21,336 nt of DNA from JAIBJN01 sp035461525 (GTDB lineage Bacteria; Actinomycetota; Thermoleophilia; Gaiellales; Gaiellaceae). The notes below the pieces were generated by a model, which was given only the letters and a program-made list of their open reading frames with translations, searched no databases and was not told the origin of the DNA. Below are positions 15,363 to 21,336 of this stretch, one piece after another. Each line of letters starts with the position of its first letter. Position 1 is the stretch's first letter. The DNA is taken from NCBI GenBank assembly GCA_035461525.1, contig DATHVD010000052.1, positions 1-21,336 of the forward strand, in the 5' to 3' direction. Position numbers and translations under genes: made by a program.

Positions 15363-17825
15363 TCAGAGGGCCGCGCAGTCCCCGGTCGCGGCTCCGCCGA
15401 TCGAGTTCGGGGCCCCGTAGTCGGTGACGCCCGGGTCGTTCCCGGCGCACGCCAGGTCGTCGGTGACCGAGCTGCCGACGAGGCCGACGCCGTAGTTGCG
15501 GGTGTCGCCGCTCGGGATCGTGACGTCGGCCGAGCGGTTCCCGTCGAGCGTCAGCGACCCGTGGAACGCCGAGCCGGCGACGATCAGATCGCCGGTCGTC
15601 CCGGAGATCTGGGAGTCGCCGTTCACGCGGGCGCCGAACACGTGCACCACGTCGGCCCCGGTCGCCCCGAGGCCGCCGTTGATCGTCGAGCCGTCGAGCA
15701 CGACGAGCGACGCGCCTGGCCGCACCGTGACGCCGCCGTTCATCGAGCCGCCCGCGATGCACGTGACGCCGCTTCCGACGATGAGCCGGCCGGCGCGGTC
15801 GCCGGAAACGGTCGTCGTGCACTCGGGCGAGCCGCCGGGCAGGACGGTCGCCTTGTAGAAGTCGGCGTCGCCGATGTTGCCGGCCGCGTCGATCGCACGA
15901 TGCTCGATCGTGTGCGTGCCGAAGCCCGGCTCGAAGCCGCCGCTCGGGTGGGCGTCCGTGAAGAACTGCTCGAAGGTCGCCTTCGAGAGGCCGCCCGTGC
16001 CGAGGTTCCCGTACGTGAGCGCCTTCACGTCCTTGCCGGCGTAGCTGAACGTGAACGGCGTCCCGTGCGGCTGCTCGGGGAAGCCGAAGTAGTTGAACCA
16101 GCCGTCCTCGTTCAGCCGGAACTCGCCGACGACGAAGCCCGGCTGGTCGTCCGCCGGGTCGAGGCGCATGTCGAACTCGTTGAAGTAGACGTTGTGCTCG
16201 ACGACGCTCGAGAGCGACGTCAGCGGCTCGGAGAGCGTCCGCGGCGCCTCGGGGAGCGTCGAGTCGACCGTCCAGCTCCGCGCCTGGGAGGCGCCGCCCG
16301 GATCGGCCGGGTCGGTAACCGTCGCGCTGAGCTCGTACGTGGCGGGCGAGAGGCCCTGCGCGCCGAGGTCGAAGTTGCGCTTGTTGCCGTTGGGGACGAC
16401 CTCGCCGTTCAGCGACCACTCGACGTCGTGGACGCGGTCGGTCGGATGCGTCGTCTCGACGAAGACGACCTCGTCGCCCCCGACGGCGCGATCGGTCGGC
16501 GTCGAGTTCGTGAACGCCGGCGCCGGCGAGGCGGGTGCGAGCGGCTCGCCCACGGTCCACTGGCGGGTCTGCGTCAGCCGCGGCCCGTTCTTGAACCCCG
16601 GGTCGCGCACGAAGTCGGTCTCGTCCTGCACGGTCACCTGGACGACGTCGCCTGCCGAGACGCCCAGCGAGGCCAGCTCGAGGTTGCGGCCGTTCGCGGT
16701 GTTCGGGACGACCTCGCCGTTCACCCGCCAGGTCACGGTCAGCTCGTGGTACTTCGGGTGCTGGGTCTCGACCCAGACCACGTCCCCGGGCCCGACTTCG
16801 CCGAGCGGCGTGTGGACGAGCGCCATCGCGTTCGCGTTCCGCAGGCCCGTGATCCGGTAGGTCATGTGCTCGCGGCCGACCTGGTCGAAGGAGAAGCCGA
16901 GCCACCGCATCATCGAGTGCTGGCTCGGGCGGCGGACGCCGCACGGGAAGGTGTTGCCGCCCTCCCAGAGGCCGATCGTGCCGCCGGACAGGCTCTCCTC
17001 GCCGATCCAGCGCCACCACTTGTGCTGCGTGTCGATCATGTTCTGGGTGCTCGTCCGGATCGTGTGGTGGAACGAGCCCGGCTCGCCGCCCGTGTAGCAG
17101 GGCCGCACCACGTCGCGGGCCGAGTACGGGTACTCGTCGGCCATCTGCCCGAGCGAGTGCCCGAGCTCGTGCGTGGAGATGAGCGGTCCCTGCGGGCTCC
17201 CGCCCGACGTCGTCGCCTGCGTCCCCCCGATCCCGCCGTACGTGAACGTGTTGGCGAGCGCGAGGGTCTGCACGTTCTGGCCCGAGACCCCGAGCGGCGC
17301 GAGGTACGTGGACATGAAGAGGTTGTGCTGCTGGGAGCCCGAGCAGCCGGGCGAGTTGAGGCCCATGCAGCCGCCGGGGGCGAGCGCCGGCCCGTACGTG
17401 ATCCCGCGCGCAAGCGCGCCCGCCGGGCAGTTGTTGGCGAAGTTGAGTCGCAGCGGCGTGTTGCGGCGAACGTTGCCGTCGTCCGGGTCGCAGCTGATGC
17501 CGGAGTCCTGGGACACGATCTCCAGGCGGTAGACGTTGAAGTAGTGGCGGTAGCTCCGGAACGGCTCGACGCTCCACTGGACGTTGAGGTTCCGGTCGAC
17601 GTCGTCGCGGAACTTCTGCTGCTCCGACGCCGTGTAGCCGTCGCCCAGGATCACGAGATTGAGTCGCTCCGCGGGCGGCCCGGTGATCTGGATCGGGACG
17701 ACGGTGGCGCTCCCCGGCTCCTGCGCGCCGGCTGTCGAGGGAGCGGCGAGGGCGATGAAGAGCGCAGCCGCCAGCGCGGCCACGGTCGCGCGCCACCTCG
17801 ACAGGGATGGAGTCCTCGGACTCAT
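15363..17825 (-). CDS. Secreted M64-family metallopeptidase with Ig-like and beta-solenoid C-terminal domains
   Basis: This 820-residue exported zinc protease has a signal peptide at 1-34 (RWRATVAALAAALFIALAAP, cleavage near AGA). The catalytic domain is about 40-330: the M64 entry motif NLVILGDGYTASEQQKF (56-72), zinc site HELGHSLGQMADEY (His219, Glu220, His223, Asp230), and a met-turn-like RPSQHSMMRWLGF. Two related Ig-like units follow, at about 342-410 and 435-530, each with VVxVETxHP and NGEVVPN. A large carbohydrate- or protein-binding-like region continues to about 660. The last 152 residues (669-820) are a Gly-rich beta-solenoid ending in a CAGND...GAPNSIGG...GDC segment. ATG has a strong SD (AAGGAGG). 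It probably degrades an extracellular glycoprotein or peptide; the IgA peptidase label of M64 should not be taken as its substrate. Confidence 0.92.
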   Translation of the reverse strand: MSPRTPSLSRWRATVAALAAALFIALAAPSTAGAQEPGSATVVPIQITGPPAERLNLVILGDGYTASEQQKFRDDVDRNLNVQWSVEPFRSYRHYFNVYRLEIVSQDSGISCDPDDGNVRRNTPLRLNFANNCPAGALARGITYGPALAPGGCMGLNSPGCSGSQQHNLFMSTYLAPLGVSGQNVQTLALANTFTYGGIGGTQATTSGGSPQGPLISTHELGHSLGQMADEYPYSARDVVRPCYTGGEPGSFHHTIRTSTQNMIDTQHKWWRWIGEESLSGGTIGLWEGGNTFPCGVRRPSQHSMMRWLGFSFDQVGREHMTYRITGLRNANAMALVHTPLGEVGPGDVVWVETQHPKYHELTVTWRVNGEVVPNTANGRNLELASLGVSAGDVVQVTVQDETDFVRDPGFKNGPRLTQTRQWTVGEPLAPASPAPAFTNSTPTDRAVGGDEVVFVETTHPTDRVHDVEWSLNGEVVPNGNKRNFDLGAQGLSPATYELSATVTDPADPGGASQARSWTVDSTLPEAPRTLSEPLTSLSSVVEHNVYFNEFDMRLDPADDQPGFVVGEFRLNEDGWFNYFGFPEQPHGTPFTFSYAGKDVKALTYGNLGTGGLSKATFEQFFTDAHPSGGFEPGFGTHTIEHRAIDAAGNIGDADFYKATVLPGGSPECTTTVSGDRAGRLIVGSGVTCIAGGSMNGGVTVRPGASLVVLDGSTINGGLGATGADVVHVFGARVNGDSQISGTTGDLIVAGSAFHGSLTLDGNRSADVTIPSGDTRNYGVGLVGSSVTDDLACAGNDPGVTDYGAPNSIGGAATGDCAAL

Positions 17826-17906
17826 GTCTCCTCCTTGCTCGCTTGTCGCGACCTCGCGCTAACCCCCCTGTCCCCGGAGAAACGCGCGGGCGTCGGGTGA
17901 GCCGGG

Positions 17907-17935
17907 AGTATCCGCGACCCTCCCCGTATCTTCAA
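17907..17935 (-). promoter_or_regulatory. Promoter of the M64 peptidase gene
   Basis: On the minus strand a -35 TTGAAG (17935-17930) and a -10 GATACT (17912-17907) are separated by exactly 17 nt, each matching four of six consensus bases. The message would begin near 17900, giving a 5' leader of about 75 nt. Confidence 0.5.
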
Positions 17936-17968
17936 GCCTGAGCAGAGAGATGTTTGTGGCAGCGAAAT

Positions 17969-17987
17969 GCCGCGTCCGAGACGCGGC
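17969..17987. promoter_or_regulatory. Candidate XRE operator
   Basis: GCCGCGTC-CGA-GACGCGGC is a perfect inverted repeat with 8-bp arms. It lies 11 nt before TATCCT and overlaps the -35 position of the first XRE-cupin gene, and is about 35 nt upstream of the M64 -35. Its position fits autoregulation, and possibly control of the divergent peptidase. Confidence 0.5.
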
Positions 17988-17998
17988 GGCCCATGCTC

Positions 17999-18004
17999 TA
18001 TCCT
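17999..18004 (+). promoter_or_regulatory. -10 box of the first XRE-cupin gene
   Basis: TATCCT is followed by six bases (GAGCCC) and then GTG at 18011, the same spacing as at the DUF6328 gene. This points to a leaderless start there rather than at ATG 17993 or TTG 17954. Confidence 0.45.
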
Positions 18005-18010
18005 GAGCCC

Positions 18011-18568
18011 GTGGACGTTGTCATCCGTGACCTCGGGCGAAGGCTGCGGGAGTTCCGTCACGCCCGCAGGCGGACGCTCGAGGAGGTCGCGGAGGACACG
18101 GGCCTGACACCGGGGTACCTGTCGCAGATCGAGACGGGGGAGGCGGTGCCGTCGCTCTCGGCGCTCGCCGCCATCGCGGCCGCCATGGGAACCGACATGA
18201 CGGCCTTCTTCCCGTTCAACGACGACCCGGGCGTGCGGATCACGCGCGCCGGAGACCCCGACCGGCTCCGCATCTCGCCGACGTCCCGGGAGCAGTACGA
18301 CGTCCTCAGCGCGCGGGGTCCTTCCGCCGCCATGACCGCGCTCATCTCGCGGTACGAGCGCGGCGACTCAGTGGGCCCGTACAGCCAGTTCGGCGAGCGC
18401 TTCGCCCTCGTCCTGGACGGCCGCGTGCGCTTCAACGTGGACGGTGAGGACCGTGTGGCCGGACCCGGGGAGTTCGTCCACTTCTCGTCCCATCCGGAGC
18501 AGTCCACGGATGTCGTCTCGGACGGGCCTGCGGAGATCCTGTGGCTGGTCACGCCTCCGATCGTCTGA
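18011..18568 (+). CDS. XRE-family regulator with C-terminal cupin domain (first of pair)
   Basis: The 185-residue protein has an N-terminal helix-turn-helix (about 7-65, with TLEEVAEDTGLTPGYLSQIE and the recognition helix at 33-43) and a cupin sensor (about 108-182: LISRYERGD, FALVLDGRVRFNVDGE, GPGEFVHFSSHPEQS). This layout is shared with PuuR/SutR-type regulators, which bind a small ligand in the cupin and control nearby metabolic or transport genes. Metal-ligand histidines are sparse (His157, His161), so the cupin may not hold a metal. Start: GTG 18011 is preferred for its upstream -10; ATG 17993 would add six residues. It overlaps the second regulator by 28 nt. It is divergent from the M64 peptidase, the most obvious target besides itself. 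Confidence 0.88.
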   Translation: MDVVIRDLGRRLREFRHARRRTLEEVAEDTGLTPGYLSQIETGEAVPSLSALAAIAAAMGTDMTAFFPFNDDPGVRITRAGDPDRLRISPTSREQYDVLSARGPSAAMTALISRYERGDSVGPYSQFGERFALVLDGRVRFNVDGEDRVAGPGEFVHFSSHPEQSTDVVSDGPAEILWLVTPPIV

Positions 18569-19119
18569 AGGGCGCCTCCGAGCTGGGCGCGAGCGTGGGC
18601 GCGCGACTGCGCGAGCGCCGGCGCGGGCTCGGGCTGACACTCAGCGAGGCGGCCCAGAAGGCCGGGATCTCGACCTCGTACCTCTCCGCGATCGAGATCG
18701 GCAACAGCGTCCCTTCGCTCCCGATCCTCGCGCGGGTCGTCGGCGCGCTCGACCTCTCGCTGAACGAGGTCCTCCGCGACGTGGGCACGACCGTCGTCCG
18801 CTCCGGCCGGCTCGACCGGGAGACGGCGGGCGCGCACGTCGCCTCGCACGACGGCCTCCTCCTCGAGGTCGCCTTCGTCGTCTCGGTGGACGGCGAGGAG
18901 GGGCCGAGCCCGGTGACCACCGCGGGGCACGAGGTGTTCGTCTACGTGCTCGAGGGCGCGCTCGAAACGCTCGTGAACGGTAAGGGGTACGACCTCGGCG
19001 CCGGGGACTCGCTCGCGACCGAGTCTCCCGAGACCCTCGAGTACCGCGCCCGTGGCCCTCGCACCGTTGCGCTCTGGGCCTCGATCATGGACGGCCAGAG
19101 CTCCCGCGGCGCCCGCTGA
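18541..19119 (+). CDS. XRE-family regulator with C-terminal cupin domain (second of pair)
   Basis: The 192-residue paralogue of the preceding gene has an HTH at about 18-72 (TLSEAAQKAGISTSYLSAIE, then GNSVPSLPILARVV) and a cupin at about 105-183 (LLLEVAFVVSVDGEEG, HEVFVYVLEGALETLVNG, GAGDSLATESPETLEYRARG). GTG 18541 is supported by GGAG five nt upstream, giving a 28-nt overlap and translational coupling; GTG 18595 is a shorter alternative. The two proteins share layout but are clearly diverged, so they may form a heteromer or answer different ligands. A single cupin histidine (His130) again argues against a metal site. The gene ends 24 nt before a broken LVIVD-like fragment. Confidence 0.87.
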   Translation: MAGHASDRLKGASELGASVGARLRERRRGLGLTLSEAAQKAGISTSYLSAIEIGNSVPSLPILARVVGALDLSLNEVLRDVGTTVVRSGRLDRETAGAHVASHDGLLLEVAFVVSVDGEEGPSPVTTAGHEVFVYVLEGALETLVNGKGYDLGAGDSLATESPETLEYRARGPRTVALWASIMDGQSSRGAR

Positions 19120-19142
19120 GGCGAGCCGGGTCCTCCGGCGCG

Positions 19143-19500
19143 CGGGGGTCGTGGCACTCGGGCGGGTTCCAGGCGATCAGCCCGACAACCCGCGGGGATC
19201 CTGCCAGCTCGAGGACCCGCGGCTCTCCGACGACCCGGACACCGGGAACAACGAGAAGGTCGTGATGTGGAGCTACCCGATCGTGAAGGACGGGCTGATC
19301 TACGTCGTCGACCCTGCGCAACGGCCTCTACGTCCTCAGGTACGAGAGCCCGCACGAGGCCGAGGTGGACGAGATCACCTTCCTCGAGGGAACTCGAAGA
19401 TCGGCCACGCGCTCAGCTACGAGCTCGTGCTGAAGCCGAAGGCGAACCCGACCGACCCGGACGAGTACCTGCTCCCGGACGACTGCGAGACGGTCACCGG
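19143..19500 (+). pseudogene. Frameshifted C-terminal remnant of an LVIVD-like secreted protein
   Basis: Coherent protein sequence jumps between frames. RGSWHSGGFQAIS is read from 19143. EDPRLSDDPDTGNNEKVVMW and SYPIVKDGLIYVVD are read from about 19208 in another frame. LRNGLYVLRYESPHEAEVDE and ITFLEG are read from 19314 in the first frame. NSKIGHALSYELVLKP is read from 19391 back in the second. Joined, they resemble the end of a propeller-type LVIVD protein, such as the final blade of the intact gene at 13740-15110. The shift at 19313 behaves as one extra base and that at 19390 as one missing base; between 19182 and 19208 material is also lost. The N-terminal part is absent, since the XRE gene ends at 19119. 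A decayed gene is most likely; consensus errors at homopolymers are the alternative. Confidence 0.7.
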
Positions 19501-19644
19501 CACGCCGGGCGGGGCCATGAGCGAGGGCCCCCGAGGGCGAGTCGCCCCCGCCCGGACCGCCACCCGGCGACGGCGAGCGATGCCGCCCGACCACCCCCGC
19601 CGGTTGCCCCCGGGCGGTGTTCGTGCTATTCCAGAGAGGCCGCG
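19501..19644 (+). other. Proline-rich unassigned stretch before the lysin gene
   Basis: Very C-rich sequence. In one frame it reads PEGESPPPGPPPGDGER, which could be the degraded tail of the preceding remnant after a further frameshift near the C run at 19528-19532. No separate gene is seen. The lysin SD (AGAGAGG) lies at its end. Confidence 0.4.
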
Positions 19645-21054
19645 ATGAGCATGAAGATCGTCTCCCGGAAGAAGTGGGGCGCTGCGCCGCCCAAGGGGAA
19701 GACGTCGCGGCCCCCGAACACGCTCGACGGCGTCGCCGTCCACTGGTTCGGCTCGCCGAAGGCCGCGAGGTCGCACGACGGCTGCGAGGCCCTCCTTCGC
19801 AGCGTCCAGGCGAGCCACCTGGCGAACACGAAGGAGGGCTACGTCGACATCGCCTATTCACATGCCGTTTGCCCCCACGGGTTCGCGTACGAGCTGCGCG
19901 GGTTCGGCGTCCAGGCGGGAGCGAACGGGACGACGGCGGCGAACCGCTCGCACGCCGCGATCGTCTACATGGCCGGCGACGGCGACCGCTTCACGGAAGA
20001 GGCGAAGCCCGTCCTCGCCGAGCTGATCCGCCTCTGGCAGTCGAAGGGCGCCGGCCTCGACGTCAAGCCGCACGGGTTTTTCGTCGGGACGACGTGCCCC
20101 GGCCCCGACATTCGCAAGTGGATCGACCAGCGGGGCTGGAAGAAGAAGGAGAAGAAGGACGCGCAGGCGCAGCAGCTCAAGCCGACGAAGGACGACGTCC
20201 ACCCGTGGCTGACCTCGTTCCTCGAGTGGCGCCTCGTCGAGGGCGGCGCGCCGAAGCGCAAGCCGAAGGGGATCCCCGCGAAGGTGCCCGAGTCGGCGTG
20301 GCAGACGGTCACGGAGCTCCAGCGCCTCGTGAACTTCCTCGGGCCCCAGGACCCGTTCCTCGACTGGTGCGAATGGCGCCTCGCCGGGTCGAAGAAGAGC
20401 GAGCGCCCGCGGAGCCTGCCCGCGAAGATCCCGAAGCCCTGGTCGGCCGCCTTCGAGCGGGTCGAGGCGATGGTCGCGGGGACGACGCCCGAGCCGCCGA
20501 AGCCTCCGAAGCCGCCGAAGCCGGCGGCGAAAGTGACGGCGAGGGCGGCGCTCCTCGGCGCGCCGGGTGCCGAGCGGGCCCAGCTCGAGACGCGGATCCT
20601 CGGAAGCCCGCACGGAGGCTACTCCGACGCGAGCGTCCGCTCGATCCTGCGCACCTACGACGAGACCGCGCGGTCGGTCGGGCTCGACCCGCTCCTCGTC
20701 GTCGCGCAGATGGTGCTCGAGACCGGCAACCTGACGTCGGACTGGTCGCAGGTGCCGAAGCGGAACCCGGCCGGGATCGGCGTCACGGGCGAGCCCGGCG
20801 CGGGCATCCGCTTCCCGAGCTGGAAGAAGGCCGTGCGCGCCCACTGCGGACGGCTCCTCGCCTATGCCCTCCCCAAGGGCGCGGAGAGCGCCGAGCAGAA
20901 GGCGCTGATCGACGAGGCGCTCGGCTGGCGGCCGCTCCCGGACAGCCTCCGCGGCGCGGCGCCCACGCTCTCGAAGCTCACCGGCCGGTGGGCGACCGAC
21001 CCGGGCTACGCGGCCAAGATCGTGCGCGTGGCGAACGAGCTGCGAAGCGGCTGA
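19645..21054 (+). CDS. Two-domain peptidoglycan hydrolase: N-acetylmuramoyl-L-alanine amidase plus glucosaminidase
   Basis: The 469-residue protein has no signal peptide. N-terminal domain (1-165) is amidase_2/PGRP-like: the VAVHWFGS strand with His33, DIAYSHAVCPHGFAYELRG, and HGFFVGTTC, where His143 and Cys151 are spaced eight residues apart as in T7-lysozyme zinc ligands. The middle (185-275) holds two copies of a unit (LEWRLVEG...GIPAKVPESAW and CEWRLAGS...SLPAKIPKPW). A KPPKPP linker (285-292) follows. The C-terminal domain (about 310-469) is a GH73-like glucosaminidase: LDPLLVVAQMVLETGNLTSDW with Glu359 as probable catalytic acid, then NPAGIGVTG. It would cut both the peptide-glycan amide and the glycan strand. 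ATG 19645 has SD AGAGAGG; a longer upstream frame is an artefact. Absence of a signal suggests endolysin-like use, but no phage genes or holin are nearby. Confidence 0.88.
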   Translation: MSMKIVSRKKWGAAPPKGKTSRPPNTLDGVAVHWFGSPKAARSHDGCEALLRSVQASHLANTKEGYVDIAYSHAVCPHGFAYELRGFGVQAGANGTTAANRSHAAIVYMAGDGDRFTEEAKPVLAELIRLWQSKGAGLDVKPHGFFVGTTCPGPDIRKWIDQRGWKKKEKKDAQAQQLKPTKDDVHPWLTSFLEWRLVEGGAPKRKPKGIPAKVPESAWQTVTELQRLVNFLGPQDPFLDWCEWRLAGSKKSERPRSLPAKIPKPWSAAFERVEAMVAGTTPEPPKPPKPPKPAAKVTARAALLGAPGAERAQLETRILGSPHGGYSDASVRSILRTYDETARSVGLDPLLVVAQMVLETGNLTSDWSQVPKRNPAGIGVTGEPGAGIRFPSWKKAVRAHCGRLLAYALPKGAESAEQKALIDEALGWRPLPDSLRGAAPTLSKLTGRWATDPGYAAKIVRVANELRSG

Positions 21055-21061
21055 ACGCGCA

Positions 21062-21336
21062 ATGAGCAGGACGACCGGCGCGAGGCTCGCGTCCGCGCGG
21101 TCGGCGGTGACGGCGCCGAGCCTCGTCCTCTTCCTCGCTCTCCTGGCGAGCCAGGCGGGCATCCTCGTCCTGACGCCGATCCTCGTCGAGGTGGCCCGCG
21201 ACTTCGACGTCTCCACCGCCGTGGCCGGGCAGCTCCGGACGGTGACAGGGCTCGTTGCCGGAGTCGCCGCCCTCGCCTTCGGGCGGGTGGCGCGGGGCGT
21301 GGCCCTGCGGGACCTCCTCCTCGTGGGAGCCTTCCT
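21062..21336 (+). CDS. MFS transporter, N-terminal part (truncated by window end)
   Basis: The first 91 residues are visible. A short basic N-terminus (MSRTTGARLASARS) is followed by TM1 (about 18-40, SLVLFLALLASQAGILVLTP), a polar loop (ILVEVARDFDVSTAVAGQLR) and TM2 (about 60-78). The loop pattern, a helix pair with DFDVS and AGQL, is typical of drug/sugar-type major facilitator antiporters. The ATG is 7 nt after the lysin stop, so the two may be co-transcribed. Substrate unknown. Confidence 0.75.
   Translation, partial: MSRTTGARLASARSAVTAPSLVLFLALLASQAGILVLTPILVEVARDFDVSTAVAGQLRTVTGLVAGVAALAFGRVARGVALRDLLLVGAF

Noticed and set aside
13311..17900. A 1529-residue open frame on the plus strand, opposite the LVIVD and M64 genes
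   Set aside because: It is antisense to two genes with clear domains and signal peptides. Its translation is low-complexity R/V/D/A-rich sequence, as expected from third-position GC bias.
19143..19500. Programmed frameshifting in the LVIVD-like fragment
   Set aside because: There are several shifts in both directions, no slippery heptamer with a downstream structure is seen, and the N-terminal part is missing. Decay or sequence error is simpler.
19645..21054. Prophage region
   Set aside because: Only the lysin is phage-like. No holin, tail, capsid, portal, terminase or integrase genes are visible, and the neighbours are ordinary chromosomal genes.

Overview
The window is a very GC-rich (about 70% or more by eye), gene-dense chromosomal segment. 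I infer a high-GC actinobacterium, most likely of the Thermoleophilia (Gaiella/Solirubrobacter-like) type. The grounds are strong G/C at third codon positions, which opens long antisense reading frames, frequent GTG/TTG starts with no Shine-Dalgarno but a TAnnnT box just upstream (leaderless style), tRNA genes without an encoded CCA, and families I associate with this group: a subtilase with a tryptophan-repeat tail, a DUF6328 protein and a secreted peptidase ending in a beta-solenoid tail. The taxon is inference; there is no rRNA or other marker here.

Layout. 1-2100: start of a secreted protein (minus), tRNA-Val(CAC), and a secreted subtilisin-like protease. 2094-4938: two coupled membrane proteins of unknown function (minus), divergent from an ECF sigma factor overlapping its probable membrane anti-sigma partner (DUF4349). 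4939-7684: a class I aminotransferase converging on a small lipoprotein, then an MscS-type channel. 7774-11447: a minus-strand row of undecaprenyl-diphosphatase, a GAF-GGDEF diguanylate cyclase and a zinc-ribbon/TM/proline-rich protein. 11471-13660: a membrane-anchored cytochrome c divergent from uppP, tRNA-Ser(GGA), a basic Rho-N-like protein, a family-4/5-like uracil-DNA glycosylase and a DUF6328 membrane protein. 13740-17825: a secreted LVIVD-repeat protein and a large secreted M64 metallopeptidase (minus). 17954-19119: two overlapping XRE-cupin regulators divergent from the peptidase. 19143-19500: a frameshifted remnant of a second LVIVD-like gene. 19645-21336: a two-domain peptidoglycan hydrolase and the start of an MFS transporter.

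How the parts may work together. Much of the window concerns the cell envelope and exterior: two secreted proteases, a secreted beta-propeller-like protein, a lipid-carrier phosphatase, a mechanosensitive channel, a wall hydrolase and an extracytoplasmic-function sigma/anti-sigma pair. The XRE-cupin pair probably controls itself and perhaps the adjacent M64 peptidase through a 19-bp inverted repeat between them. I see no transposase, integrase, CRISPR array, toxin-antitoxin pair or biosynthetic cluster. I cannot point to a convincing complete new system. The best candidates for new biology are the W-pentapeptide tail of the subtilase, the symmetric leaderless divergent promoter between uppP and the cytochrome gene, the XRE-cupin/M64 locus with its operator-like repeat, and the two-domain lysin with an internal duplicated module.
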